Positions 32,379 to 41,722 are shown, counted from the stretch's first letter. The stretch: DNA of 57,796 nt from Streptomyces sp. Ru71 (GCF_002920535.1 NZ_PQSS01000047.1:1-57796); one strand, 5' to 3'. The notes: generated by a model not told the origin, from the sequence alone. A program made the numbers and translations.

Positions 32379-34007
32379 GTGAGTGCAGCGGAACTGATTC
32401 CGGCGCCGGGGGCCGTACGGACGCGCGGCGCCGCCTTCGCCCTCGACGAACGCACCGGGCTCGACGCCGGACCCGGCACCGAGGCGACGGCGCGCTGGCT
32501 GCGCGGCATCCTCGGCGCGGCGACGGGCCTGGCACTGCCCCCGGGCACGGGCCCGCACGGCGGGGCGATCCGGCTGCGCGTCGACGACACCGGGAGCCTC
32601 GGGCCGGAGGGCTACCGGCTGTCCGTCGACGAGGCCGGCGTCAGCGTGCACGGCGGCGGGCCGGCCGGTGTCTTCTGGGGTGCGCAGACGCTGCGCCAGC
32701 TGCTCGGCGCCGAGGCCTTCCGGCGCGCGCCCGTCACGCCCGGCCGGCGCTGGACGGTGCCCGGCGTGACCGTCGAGGACGCTCCCCGCTTCGGCTGGCG
32801 CGGCCTGCTGCTCGACGTCGCCCGGCACTTCCTGCCCAAGGACGGGGTGCTGCGGTACCTCGACCTGATGGCCGCGCACAAACTCAACGTCCTGCACTTC
32901 CATCTGACCGACGACCAGGGCTGGCGCGTCGAGATCCGGCGCTACCCGAAGCTGACGGAGACCGGCGCCTGGCGCTCGCGCACCAAGGTCGGCCACCGCG
33001 CCTCACCGCTGTGGGACGAGCGGCCCCACGGCGGCTTCTACACCCAGGACGACATCCGGGAGATCGTCGCCTACGCCGCCGAGCGGCATATCACCGTCGT
33101 CCCGGAGATCGACGTACCGGGACACTCGCAGGCCGCCATCGCCGCGTACCCGGAACTCGGCAACACCGACGTCATCGACACCACCGCCCTCTCCGTCTGG
33201 GACACCTGGGGGGTGAATCCCAACGTACTCGCCCCCACCGACAACACCCTGCGCTTCTACGAAGGGGTGCTGGAGGAGGTGCTGGAGCTCTTCCCCTCGG
33301 CCTTCGTCCACCTGGGCGGCGACGAGTGCCCCAAGGACCAGTGGCGGTCCTCGGCCGCCGCGCAGGCCCGCATCAAGGAACTCGGCCTGGCCGGCGAGGA
33401 CGGGCTGCAGGCGTGGTTCATCGCCCACTTCGACCGGTGGCTGACCGAGCGCGGGCGACGGCTCATCGGCTGGGACGAGATCCTGGAGGGCGGCCTCGCG
33501 CCGGGCGCCGCCGTGTCGTCCTGGCGCGGCTACGGGGGCGGGATCGCCGCCGCCCGCGCCGGCCACGACGTCGTCATGTGCCCCGAGCAGTATGTGTACC
33601 TGGACCACCGTCAGGCGCCGGGCGAGGAGGAACCGGTGCCCATCGGCTTCGTGCGCACACTGGAGGACGCCTACCGCTTCGAACCCGTGCCGGCGCGGCT
33701 CACCGAGGACGAGGCCCGGCATGTGCTGGGCACACAGGCCAACCTCTGGTCGGAGGTGACGGAGGACCAGCAGCGCGTGGACTACCAGGTCTTCCCGCGC
33801 CTGGCCGCGTTCGCCGAGGTGGCCTGGAGCGCCCTGCCCGCGCCCGCGCAGCGCGACTTCGCGGGCTTCGAGCGCCGTATGGCCGCCCACTACCAGCGAC
33901 TTGACGCGCTCGGCGTCGCCTACCGCCCGCCCACCGGACCGCGGCCGTGGCAGCGGCGGCCCGGTGTCCTCGGCCGCCCGATCGAGGGCACGCCGCCGGA
34001 CAAGTAG
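32379..34007 (+). CDS. beta-N-acetylhexosaminidase, glycoside hydrolase family 20
   Basis: This 542-residue GH20 exo-enzyme removes terminal N-acetylglucosamine from chito-oligosaccharides or glycans. It has an N-terminal GH20b-type alpha/beta domain (about 1-130) and a catalytic barrel (about 135-480). HLGGDECPKDQW contains the Asp315-Glu316 pair that polarises the substrate N-acetyl group and donates the proton. LNVLHFHLTDDQGWR and VVPEIDVPGHSQAA are also diagnostic. The GTG at 32379 is chosen for GGAGG 7 nt upstream. No signal peptide is visible, so the enzyme is predicted cytoplasmic and would process imported chitobiose-like sugars. Confidence 0.92.
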   Translation: MSAAELIPAPGAVRTRGAAFALDERTGLDAGPGTEATARWLRGILGAATGLALPPGTGPHGGAIRLRVDDTGSLGPEGYRLSVDEAGVSVHGGGPAGVFWGAQTLRQLLGAEAFRRAPVTPGRRWTVPGVTVEDAPRFGWRGLLLDVARHFLPKDGVLRYLDLMAAHKLNVLHFHLTDDQGWRVEIRRYPKLTETGAWRSRTKVGHRASPLWDERPHGGFYTQDDIREIVAYAAERHITVVPEIDVPGHSQAAIAAYPELGNTDVIDTTALSVWDTWGVNPNVLAPTDNTLRFYEGVLEEVLELFPSAFVHLGGDECPKDQWRSSAAAQARIKELGLAGEDGLQAWFIAHFDRWLTERGRRLIGWDEILEGGLAPGAAVSSWRGYGGGIAAARAGHDVVMCPEQYVYLDHRQAPGEEEPVPIGFVRTLEDAYRFEPVPARLTEDEARHVLGTQANLWSEVTEDQQRVDYQVFPRLAAFAEVAWSALPAPAQRDFAGFERRMAAHYQRLDALGVAYRPPTGPRPWQRRPGVLGRPIEGTPPDK

Positions 34008-34314
34008 CGCCCGCCGGCCGGACGGACGGCCGTCGCCCGGCGGTACGGACGGAGGTTTTCCACAGGCCCCGCGCCGCGCGAACAGGTAATGGCACAATCC
34101 CATCAGGGTCACCGAAGAGTGCCAATTAGCGCGCTTCGGTGAAGCCGTACGAAAACGGACGTTCTCGCCGGTGAGGTGGGCGAACGCCTCCTACCGGACC
34201 CGCGTCCTCGGCTGCACGGAAGATGTGCCAGAGTTGCCACGTCCGCCCTGTCAGCACGTACCGTACGGCGCAACAGGTGGGACCAGGTGGGGCAGCGGGA
34301 AGGGGCAGCCGGTT
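34008..34314. other. intergenic region before the molybdenum hydroxylase operon
   Basis: No gene is seen in these 307 bp. A less GC-rich pocket (about 34080-34165) contains a spaced inverted repeat TGGCAC (34090-34095) and GTGCCA (34119-34124), a possible operator. The operon promoter should lie in this interval; no confident -35/-10 pair was found. Confidence 0.45.
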
Positions 34315-35208
34315 TTGACCACGCACGCACCGCAGGCGGCGCAGACCGTCACGCTGCCCACGACGCTGGACGAGGCCGTGGCGGCCCTGACCGCCATGCC
34401 CGCCGCCGTGCCGGTCGCGGGCGGCACCGACCTGATGACCGCCGTCAACTCCGGGCAGCTCAGGCCCGCCGGACTGGTCGGCCTGAACCGGATCAGCGAG
34501 ATCCGCGGCTGGCAGTACCTGGACGGCCACGCCCTGCTCGGCGCCGGCCTCACGCACGCGCGCATGGGCCGCCCCGACTTCGCCGCCCTCATCCCGGCGC
34601 TGGCCGCCGCCGCCCGCGCCGCCGGCCCGCCGCACATCCGCAACGCCGGCACGCTCGGCGGCAACATCGCCTCCGCCGCCCCGACCGGCGACGCGCTGCC
34701 CGTATTGGCCGCGCTGGAGGCCACCCTGATCATCGCGGGCCCGGGCGGGGAGCGCCGGGAGATCCCGGTCTCGCACCTGCTGGCCGGGATGGACATGCTG
34801 CGCGCCGGTGAACTCATCGGCTACGTGCGCGTGCCGCTGCTGCACGCCCCCCAGGTCTTCCTGAAGGCGACCGGCCGCACCGGCCCCGGGCGCTCCGTCG
34901 CCTCCGTCGCGCTGGTCCTCGACCCCGCGCGCCGGGGCGTGCGCTGCGCGGTCGGCGCCATAGCGCCCATGCCGCTGCGGCCCCTGGAGGCCGAGCACTG
35001 GGTCGCCCAGCTCATCGACTGGGACAACAACCGCGCCATCGTCCCCGAGGCGCTGCAGGCCTTCGGCGAGTACGTCGCCGCGGCCTGCATCCCCGACCCG
35101 GTCCCGGAGGCGGACGGCTCCGTGGCGCAGCTGCCGCCCGCCGTACTGCACCTGCGGCGCACCGTCGCCGCGCTGGCCCGACGAGCACTGGGGAGGGCGT
35201 TGTCGTGA
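34315..35208 (+). CDS. xanthine dehydrogenase family FAD-binding subunit
   Basis: This 297-residue FAD subunit of a three-part molybdenum hydroxylase would carry electrons from the 2Fe-2S centres to an acceptor. The FAD site shows VPVAGGTDLMTAVNSGQLRP (about 32-52) and IRNAGTLGGNIASAAPTGDA (about 105-125), typical of the CoxM/XdhB fold; a C-terminal domain of about 100 residues follows. The rare TTG start at 34315 is preferred because AAGGGG lies 9-10 nt upstream and the protein then begins MTTHAPQ. The stop overlaps the GTG of the next gene (GTGA), so the subunits are translationally coupled. Confidence 0.9.
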   Translation: MTTHAPQAAQTVTLPTTLDEAVAALTAMPAAVPVAGGTDLMTAVNSGQLRPAGLVGLNRISEIRGWQYLDGHALLGAGLTHARMGRPDFAALIPALAAAARAAGPPHIRNAGTLGGNIASAAPTGDALPVLAALEATLIIAGPGGERREIPVSHLLAGMDMLRAGELIGYVRVPLLHAPQVFLKATGRTGPGRSVASVALVLDPARRGVRCAVGAIAPMPLRPLEAEHWVAQLIDWDNNRAIVPEALQAFGEYVAAACIPDPVPEADGSVAQLPPAVLHLRRTVAALARRALGRALS

Positions 35209-36980
35209 CCGACGACCAGCACGGACCGGGCACCCCCCAGGGCGGCGGCCGCTGGGACCCGCTGCCCCAGGGCGACTACGACGACGGCGCGACCGCCTTC
35301 GTCGAGCTGCCTGAGGGCGGCATCGACGCGCTGCTGGCCGGCGACAGCCCGCTCGCCGCGCCCGGCCACGGCTACGTGCCGCCGCAGATAACGGTGGCCC
35401 CCGCCACGACCGCCGGCACCGACCCCGCCGCCACGGGCACCTGGAGCATGCCCGTGGACGGCGCGCAGTGGGGCACGCCGGCGCAGGGCGAGGCCTCGCA
35501 GCCGGGCGCGGACGACCGGTTCACCTACCAGCCCGGGGCGACCGGGCAGTGGAACTTCGAGGAGCACACGGGCGCGTACGGCGCCGGGGCCGCCGAGCAG
35601 GAGCCCGCGCCCGCCCCCGGGCACGACGTCACCGGGCAGTGGTCCATCCCCGTCGCCGGGGGCGACCTGCCGGACGAGTCCGGCGAGTACACCACGTCCG
35701 CGCTCGTCGAGCAGTGGGGCGGCACCCCGCCGGCCACCCTGCCCGGGGGCGCTCCCGCGCCCTGGGCGACCGGAGCACCGGGCCAGCCCTGGGACACCCC
35801 GCAGCCGGCCGCCGAGACGCCGGGCGAGCAGCCGCAGGCGCAGCCGGCGCACGGGGGCGACGCGGCCACCGGGCACGCGCACGACGCCGGTTACCCCCAA
35901 GCGCCGGACACCGGGCACTTCGCCGGGCACGGGGGCGAGTACGCCGCCCCCGCGGACGTCCCCGTGACGGACACCGCCGCGGCGGCCCCTGCCGAGACGG
36001 CCGGCGCTCCGGAGGCGTCCGCCGCTCCCGAGGCACCCGCCGACTCCGAGGCGCCGGGCGACGAGTCCGCGTCCGCCGCCGAAGCCCCGGACGACGAGGA
36101 ACTTCCCGCGGAGGGCGCCCCCACCGCCGTACCCGAGCAGGAGCCGTACGCCGAAGAGGCGGCGCCCCAGGAGCCCGCGGTGTCGCCGGAGCGGCGGGAG
36201 ACGCCGGAGCAGCAGGAGCAGGCCGAGAGCCCGGCGGACCCCTCCGGGGAGCCCGCCGCGCCCCAGGACGCCCCCGCCCCGCACGCGCCCGAGGCGTCCG
36301 CCCCGCACGACGAACGGCCCCTCGCCTCCTACACGCTGCGCGTCAACGGCACCGACCGGCCCGTCGGCGACGCCTGGATCGGCGAGTCGCTGCTGTACGT
36401 GCTGCGCGAGCGGCTCGGGCTCGCCGGAGCCAAGGACGGCTGCTCGCAGGGCGAGTGCGGCGCCTGCAACGTGCAGGTCGACGGCCGGCTCGTCGCCTCC
36501 TGCCTGGTGCCCGCGGTCACCGCCGCCGGCAGCGAGGTCCGCACCGTCGAGGGCCTCGCCCAGGACGGGCAGCCCTCCGACGTGCAGCGGGCGCTCGCCC
36601 GGTGCGGCGCGGTCCAGTGCGGCTTCTGCGTGCCCGGCATGGCGATGACCGTGCACGACCTGCTGGAGGGCAACCCGGCACCGACCGAACTGGAGGCCCG
36701 CCAGGCGCTGTGCGGCAACCTGTGCCGCTGCTCGGGCTACCGGGGCGTCCTGCGGGCCGTCCAGGAGGTCGTCGCCGAGCGTGAGGCACTGCGCGCGGGC
36801 GACGGTGAGACGGACGGCGACGAGCCGCGTATCCCGCACCAGGCGGGCCCGGGCGCCGGGGGAGTGCACCCGAGCGCGTTCGAGGCCGGCGGACACCCGG
36901 CCGCCTTCGGCGACCCCGGCGGCCCGCACGGGCACGACCAGCAGCCGTACGGACAGGGAGAGGACGGAGGCCAGGCGTGA
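35205..36980 (+). CDS. 2Fe-2S subunit with a long low-complexity N-terminal extension
   Basis: This 591-residue protein has only its last ~200 residues recognisable as the iron-sulfur subunit of a molybdenum hydroxylase. The plant-type 2Fe-2S ligands are GCSQGECGAC... SC (about 410-435). The second cluster is CGFCVPG and CGNLCRCSG (about 470-515). The first ~370 residues are disordered, Pro/Ala/Glu/Gly-rich, with repeated TG-x-W motifs (TGTWSMPV, TGQWNFEE, TGQWSIPV). Normal subunits are about 160-200 residues, so this is a large fusion. The GTG start overlaps the FAD gene and the stop overlaps the next gene, so the length is not caused by misassigned starts. The extension could anchor or scaffold the complex; this is inference. 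Confidence 0.88.
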   Translation: MTDDQHGPGTPQGGGRWDPLPQGDYDDGATAFVELPEGGIDALLAGDSPLAAPGHGYVPPQITVAPATTAGTDPAATGTWSMPVDGAQWGTPAQGEASQPGADDRFTYQPGATGQWNFEEHTGAYGAGAAEQEPAPAPGHDVTGQWSIPVAGGDLPDESGEYTTSALVEQWGGTPPATLPGGAPAPWATGAPGQPWDTPQPAAETPGEQPQAQPAHGGDAATGHAHDAGYPQAPDTGHFAGHGGEYAAPADVPVTDTAAAAPAETAGAPEASAAPEAPADSEAPGDESASAAEAPDDEELPAEGAPTAVPEQEPYAEEAAPQEPAVSPERRETPEQQEQAESPADPSGEPAAPQDAPAPHAPEASAPHDERPLASYTLRVNGTDRPVGDAWIGESLLYVLRERLGLAGAKDGCSQGECGACNVQVDGRLVASCLVPAVTAAGSEVRTVEGLAQDGQPSDVQRALARCGAVQCGFCVPGMAMTVHDLLEGNPAPTELEARQALCGNLCRCSGYRGVLRAVQEVVAEREALRAGDGETDGDEPRIPHQAGPGAGGVHPSAFEAGGHPAAFGDPGGPHGHDQQPYGQGEDGGQA

Positions 36981-39283
36981 GCAACGAAGCCGCCGCCGCG
37001 ACCACCACCGCGGAGGCAGCACCCGCCCCCGAGCAGATCCCGCACGGCCTGGGCGCCTCCCTGCAGCCCGCCGACGCCCGCGCCAAGACCGAGGGGACCT
37101 TCCCGTACGCGGCCGACCTGTGGGCCGAGGGCCTGCTGTGGGCGGCCGTGCTGCGCTCCCCGCACCCGCACGCGCGCATCGTGTCCATCGACACCAGCCA
37201 CGCGCACGAGATGCCCGGCGTGCGCGCCGTCGTCACCCACGAGGACGTCCCCGGCAGCCCGGTGTACGGCAGGGGCGCCGCCGACCGCCCGGTGTTCGCG
37301 GCCGACGTCGTACGCCACCACGGCGAGCCCATCGCGGCCGTCGCCGCCGACCACCCGGACACCGCCCGGATGGCCGCCGCGGCCGTCATCGTCGAGTACG
37401 AGGTGCTCGACCCGGTCACCGACCCCGAGCACGCCTTCGAGGCCGAGCCGCTGCACCCGGACGGCAACCTGATCCGGCACATCCCGCTGCGCCACGGCGA
37501 CCCGGAGGCGCTCGGCGAGGTCGTCGTCGAGGGCCTGTACCGCATCGGCCGCCAGGACCCCGCCCCGATCGGCGCCGAGGCCGGCCTCGCCGTGCCCCGC
37601 CCCGACGGCGGTGTGGAGCTGTACACGGCGTCCACCGACCCGCACGCCGACCGCGACACCCTCGCCGCCTGCTTCGGCCTGGAGCCGGAGCGGGTGAAGG
37701 TCGTCGTCACCGGCGTGCCCGGCGCGACCGCCGACCGTGAGGACCAGGGCTTCCAGCTCCCGCTCGGCCTGCTGGCGCTGCGGACGGGCTGCCCGGTGAA
37801 GCTGACGGCGACGCGCGAAGAGTCCTTCCTGGGCCACACCCACCGGCACCCCACCCTGCTGCGGTACCGCCACCACGCGGACGCCGAGGGCAAGCTGGTG
37901 AAGGTCGAGGCGCAGATCCTGCTCGACGCGGGCGCGTACGCCGACACGTCCTCCGACGCCCTGGCCGCAGCGGTCTCCTTCGCCTGCGGCCCGTACGTCG
38001 TGCCGAACGCCTTCATCGAGGGCTGGGCCGTACGCACCAACAACCCGCCGTCGGGCCATGTGCGCGGCGAGGGCGCCATGCAGGTGTGCGCCGCCTACGA
38101 GGCGCAGATGGACAAGCTGGCGAAGAAGCTCGGCCTGGACCCGGCGGAGCTGCGCCTGCGCAACGTCATGGCCACCGGGGACGTGCTGCCGACGGGCCAG
38201 ACCGTCACCTGCCCGGCGCCCGTCGCCGAACTCCTCCAGGCGGTACGGGACTTCCCCCTTCCGGAGCTGCCCAAGGACACTCCGGAGGAGGACTGGCTGC
38301 TGCCCGGCGGCCCCGAGGGCGCGGGCGAACCGGGCGCGGTGCGGCGCGGCGTGGGCTACGGCCTGGGCGTGGTGCACATGCTCGGCGCGGAGGGCGCCGA
38401 CGAGGTGTCGACGGCGACCGTGAAGGTGCACGACGGGGTGGCGACCGTGCTGTGCGCGGCGGTGGAGACCGGACAGGGCTTCGCCACGCTGGCCCGGCAG
38501 ATCGTGCAGGAGACCCTCGGCATCGACGAGGTGCACGTGGCGCCCGTCGACACCGACCAGCCCCCGGCGGGCCCGGGCTGCCGGGGCCGCCACACGTGGG
38601 TGTCGGGCGGCGCGGTCGAACGCGCGGCGAAGATGGTCCGCACCCAGCTCCTGCAGCCGCTGGCCCACAAGTTCGGCATGTCCACCGAACTGCTGCAGAT
38701 CACCGACGGCAAGATCACGTCGTACGACGGCGTGCTGTCGACCACCGTCACCGAGGCGATGGACGGCAAGGAACTGTGGGCCACGGCCCAGTGCCGCCCG
38801 CACCCGACCGAACCGCTCGACGAGTCGGGCCAGGGCGACGCCTTCGTCGGCCTCGCCTTCTGCGCGATCCGCGCGGTGGTGGACGTCGACATCGAGCTCG
38901 GCTCGGTGCGCGTGGTGGAACTGGCCGTCGCCCAGGACGTGGGCCGGGTCCTCAACCCCGCGCAGCTCACCGCGCGGATCGAGGCGGGCGTCACGCAGGG
39001 CGTGGGCATCGCGCTGACGGAGAACCTGCGCACCCCGCGCGGCCTGATCCGCCACCCCGACCTCACCGGGTACGCGCTGCCGACAGCCCTGGACGCGCCC
39101 GACATCCGGATCGTCAAGCTGGTCGAGGAGCGGGACGTGGTCGCGCCGTTCGGCGCGAAGGCGGTCAGCGCGGTGCCGGTGGTGGCCTCACCGGCGGCCA
39201 TCGCGTCGGCGGTGCGCGCCGCGACCGGCCGCCCGGTCAACCGCCTGCCGATCCGCCCGCAGGCTGCGGTGGTGAACAACTGA
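36977..39283 (+). CDS. molybdopterin-binding subunit of xanthine dehydrogenase family, catalytic Glu absent
   Basis: This 768-residue large subunit should hold the molybdopterin cytosine dinucleotide cofactor. Recognisable parts are the N-terminal a/b-hammerhead domain (SPHPHARIVSIDTSHAHEMPG), the NNPPSGHVRGEGAMQ cofactor loop, TGQGFATLARQIVQ, and GCRGRHTWVSGGAV. Near the C-terminus, where xanthine oxidases have K-A/G-V-G-E-P-P with the general-base Glu, this protein reads GAKAVSAVPVVASP, so Glu is replaced by Ala. The enzyme may act on an unusual substrate, work by another route or be non-catalytic. The GTG start overlaps the previous gene. The substrate is unknown; xanthine is not supported. 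Confidence 0.88.
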   Translation: MSNEAAAATTTAEAAPAPEQIPHGLGASLQPADARAKTEGTFPYAADLWAEGLLWAAVLRSPHPHARIVSIDTSHAHEMPGVRAVVTHEDVPGSPVYGRGAADRPVFAADVVRHHGEPIAAVAADHPDTARMAAAAVIVEYEVLDPVTDPEHAFEAEPLHPDGNLIRHIPLRHGDPEALGEVVVEGLYRIGRQDPAPIGAEAGLAVPRPDGGVELYTASTDPHADRDTLAACFGLEPERVKVVVTGVPGATADREDQGFQLPLGLLALRTGCPVKLTATREESFLGHTHRHPTLLRYRHHADAEGKLVKVEAQILLDAGAYADTSSDALAAAVSFACGPYVVPNAFIEGWAVRTNNPPSGHVRGEGAMQVCAAYEAQMDKLAKKLGLDPAELRLRNVMATGDVLPTGQTVTCPAPVAELLQAVRDFPLPELPKDTPEEDWLLPGGPEGAGEPGAVRRGVGYGLGVVHMLGAEGADEVSTATVKVHDGVATVLCAAVETGQGFATLARQIVQETLGIDEVHVAPVDTDQPPAGPGCRGRHTWVSGGAVERAAKMVRTQLLQPLAHKFGMSTELLQITDGKITSYDGVLSTTVTEAMDGKELWATAQCRPHPTEPLDESGQGDAFVGLAFCAIRAVVDVDIELGSVRVVELAVAQDVGRVLNPAQLTARIEAGVTQGVGIALTENLRTPRGLIRHPDLTGYALPTALDAPDIRIVKLVEERDVVAPFGAKAVSAVPVVASPAAIASAVRAATGRPVNRLPIRPQAAVVNN

Positions 39284-39371
39284 CGGGTCCGTTGTCAGTG
39301 GTGGGGCGTAGTGTTCTGACCACGGGAGAGGCACAGCGCTTCTCCCGTACGGGGAAGCGCACGGGGGAAGC

Positions 39372-39875
39372 ATGAGCACGCACACCATCACCGCAAGGGG
39401 GCCCGACACGACGTCCGGGCTGGCCCTGGACCTGCCGCCGCGGCTGCTGGACGAGGAGTTCGGCGCCGGGCGGATCGTCCGCTTCGAGGAGATCGACTTC
39501 CCGCGCACCCTCACGCACGAGCCGACCCGCCGCTTCCTGCGCGAGGTCGGCCTGCCGGAGGAAACCCCGTGGTTCCGGCTGGACCTGGACGTCCCGCTGG
39601 CCACGCTGGAGGAGTACGCCGTGCACGAGCTGCGGTCGCCCCTCCCCCTGCCGCCGGGCGCGTCCCGACTGGTACGCCTCGGCGAGGCCGCGGAGGGCAC
39701 GAGCCTGACGCTCGACGGCACGACGGGCGCGGTCCTGTCGTGGCCGGGCCCGGGCACGGCACCCCAGCCCCTGAAGGCCGACGTCTCCGGCCTGGCGTTC
39801 CTGCTGTGGCTGGCCCACCACCGCAGCGCACGCGCGCTCGGCGACATGGGCGAGCCGGTGGCGCTGGCGCCGTAG
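39372..39875 (+). CDS. SUKH-4-like immunity-type protein
   Basis: This 167-residue protein resembles SUKH-4 family immunity proteins (the conserved tract IVRFEEIDFPRTLTHEPTRR followed by FLREVGLPEE is typical). Such proteins neutralise nuclease or deaminase toxins in contact-dependent systems, but many Streptomyces members stand alone. No toxin gene adjoins it. GGGGGAAGC lies just before the ATG. The family call is by motif memory; the exact partner is unknown. Confidence 0.65.
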   Translation: MSTHTITARGPDTTSGLALDLPPRLLDEEFGAGRIVRFEEIDFPRTLTHEPTRRFLREVGLPEETPWFRLDLDVPLATLEEYAVHELRSPLPLPPGASRLVRLGEAAEGTSLTLDGTTGAVLSWPGPGTAPQPLKADVSGLAFLLWLAHHRSARALGDMGEPVALAP

Positions 39876-39907
39876 GGGAGCGGCACGCCCGCCCGGACAA
39901 CAGAAAT

Positions 39908-39938
39908 GGGTGGCACGGCCCCGCGTGCCACCCCTTCC
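39908..39938. terminator. terminator between the SUKH-like gene and tRNA-Cys
   Basis: A perfect 10-bp stem (GGGTGGCACG, 39908-39917; CGTGCCACCC, 39924-39933) with a 6-nt loop lies between the SUKH-like gene and the convergent tRNA gene. It is followed on the plus strand by CTTCC. Confidence 0.7.
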
Positions 39939-39980
39939 CGCACCCGCCGCGGCCCGTGAGGCCGCGACGGATCAACCCAG

Positions 39981-40052
39981 AGGCCGTGGCGGGAATTGAA
40001 CCCGCGTAACTCGCTTTGCAGGCGAGTCCCTGAACCACTCGGGCACACGGCC
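39981..40052 (-). tRNA. tRNA-Cys (GCA anticodon)
   Basis: Read on the minus strand the 72-nt sequence folds as a normal cloverleaf: acceptor GGCCGTG pairs with CACGGCC. The D arm has GAGTGGTTCAGGG, the anticodon stem is CTCGC/GCGAG with loop CTGCAAA (anticodon GCA), and the T arm is CGGGTTCAATTCCCG. The discriminator base is U. CCA is not encoded. The minus-strand 3' side faces the terminator at 39908-39938. Confidence 0.95.
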
Positions 40053-40211
40053 GGGTCGGTCGGAGCTTTCGGGCTCCGTGCCGAACTCGGTGAGATGACC
40101 GTACGGCCGGGGAGAAGTGGGGCTCAAGGGAAACGGGGGTGGTGCAACGCGACTGCCATACCGCGTTCATGAAGGGAGGGTGCGACAGGGGCCAAAGCCG
40201 GTTGCGGGCCT

Positions 40212-40217
40212 TACCCT
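40212..40217 (+). promoter_or_regulatory. candidate -10 box of the DHA2 MFS gene (leaderless)
   Basis: TACCCT lies 7 nt upstream of the ATG at 40225; no Shine-Dalgarno is present. Confidence 0.4.
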
Positions 40218-40224
40218 GGCGACC

Positions 40225-41712
40225 ATGACCGCCCTCGAACCGCACGACAGCGACGTCGTACACGACCAGGCCGCCGACGAGGCGGGCACGGGGACGCAGG
40301 GTTCCCACGAGACCGTGCTGAGCCGGTCCTACCGGGCCCTGAGCATCGGGATCGTCTCCGTCATCGTCCTGATCGCCTTCGAGGCCACCGCCGTGGGCAC
40401 GGCGATGCCGGTCGCGGCGCGGGAGTTGAACGGGGTGTCGCTGTACGCGTTCGCGTTCTCCGGGTACTTCACGACCAGTCTGTTCGGCATGGTGCTGGCC
40501 GGGCAGTGGTCCGACCGGCGGGGGCCGCTGGGGGCCCTCACGTGCGGGATCGGTGCCTTCGGGGCCGGGCTGCTGTTGTCGGGGACGGCGGGGGCGATGT
40601 GGCTGTTCATCGCCGGGCGGGCCGTTCAGGGGCTCGGTGGCGGGCTGGTCATCGTCGCGCTGTACGTGGTCGTGGGGCGGGCGTATCCCGAGCCGTTGCG
40701 GCCGGCGATCATGGCGGCGTTCGCGGCGGGCTGGGTGGTGCCGTCCGTCGTCGGCCCGCTGGCGGCCGGCGCGGTGACCGAACACCTCGGATGGCGCTGG
40801 GTGTTCGTCTGCATCCCCGTGCTCGTCGTCGTCCCGCTGGCGCTCGCGCTGCCGCAGATACGGCTGCGGGCGTCCGGGCCGGTGGAGAGCGGCGCCGACG
40901 CTCCGGGGCGCGAAGGCGCCGGACGCGCGGCCGACCGCCGCCGCCTGCGGCTCGCGCTCGGCATCTCCGCCGGCGCCGGGCTGCTCCAGTACGCCGCCCA
41001 GGACCTGCGCCCGCTGTCCCTGCTGCCCGGCGCCGCAGGCGTCGCGCTGCTCGTGCCCTCGGTGCTGGGGCTGCTGCCCCGCGGCACCTACCGTGCCGCC
41101 CGCGGGCTGCCGTCGGTCGTGCTGCTGCGCGGCATCGCGGCCGGGTCGTTCATCGCCGCCGAGTCGTTCGTCCCGCTGATGCTGGTCACCCAGCGCGGGC
41201 TCGCCCCGACCCTCGCCGGGTTGTCGCTCGCCGCGGGCGGCGCGACCTGGGCGCTGGGCTCCTGGGTGCAGTCCCGGCCCCGGGTGGAGCCGTACCGGGA
41301 GCGGCTGATGACCCTCGGCATGGTGCTGGTCGCCGCCGCGATCGCCGCCGCGCCGAGCGTACTGATCGAGGCGGTGCCGGTGTGGACGGTCGCCGTCGCC
41401 TGGGGCTTCGGCTGCTTCGGGATGGGCCTGGTGATCTCCTCCACCAGCGTGCTGCTGCTCCAGCTGTCCGCGCCCGAGGAGGCCGGCGCCAACTCCGCCG
41501 CGCTGCAGATCTCCGACGGCCTGTCCAACGCGCTGCTCCTCGCCGCCGGCGGGGCGGCTTTCGCCTCCCTGGGCGGCGGCACGGTGAGCCATACGGTGAC
41601 CCGGGCAGCGGGGGCCGGGACCCACCCGGCCGCCTTCGCCGCGGTGTTCCTGCCGATGGCGGGGGTGGCGCTGGTGGGCGCCTGGGTGACGAGACGGCTG
41701 CGGGAGCGATGA
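40225..41712 (+). CDS. MFS transporter, DHA2-like
   Basis: This 495-residue membrane protein of the MFS drug:H+ antiporter type has 12-14 hydrophobic segments after a hydrophilic N-terminus of about 40 residues. The first helix region reads AFEATAVGTAMPVAARELNG and the following loop GQWSDRRGPLGALT contains the MFS motif A Asp-Arg-Arg-Gly. Export of drugs or metabolites is the usual role of the family; the substrate is not deducible. The start at 40225 coincides with a possible leaderless promoter. The short tandem repeats at 41723-41839 follow. Confidence 0.85.
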   Translation: MTALEPHDSDVVHDQAADEAGTGTQGSHETVLSRSYRALSIGIVSVIVLIAFEATAVGTAMPVAARELNGVSLYAFAFSGYFTTSLFGMVLAGQWSDRRGPLGALTCGIGAFGAGLLLSGTAGAMWLFIAGRAVQGLGGGLVIVALYVVVGRAYPEPLRPAIMAAFAAGWVVPSVVGPLAAGAVTEHLGWRWVFVCIPVLVVVPLALALPQIRLRASGPVESGADAPGREGAGRAADRRRLRLALGISAGAGLLQYAAQDLRPLSLLPGAAGVALLVPSVLGLLPRGTYRAARGLPSVVLLRGIAAGSFIAAESFVPLMLVTQRGLAPTLAGLSLAAGGATWALGSWVQSRPRVEPYRERLMTLGMVLVAAAIAAAPSVLIEAVPVWTVAVAWGFGCFGMGLVISSTSVLLLQLSAPEEAGANSAALQISDGLSNALLLAAGGAAFASLGGGTVSHTVTRAAGAGTHPAAFAAVFLPMAGVALVGAWVTRRLRER

Positions 41713-41722
41713 GGGGGGAGGG

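Noticed and set aside
36977..39283. Functional xanthine dehydrogenase
   Set aside because: The catalytic Glu is missing and no purine catabolism genes flank the operon.
39981..40052. Plus-strand RNA gene
   Set aside because: Only the minus strand folds as a cloverleaf with a valid anticodon loop, giving tRNA-Cys.
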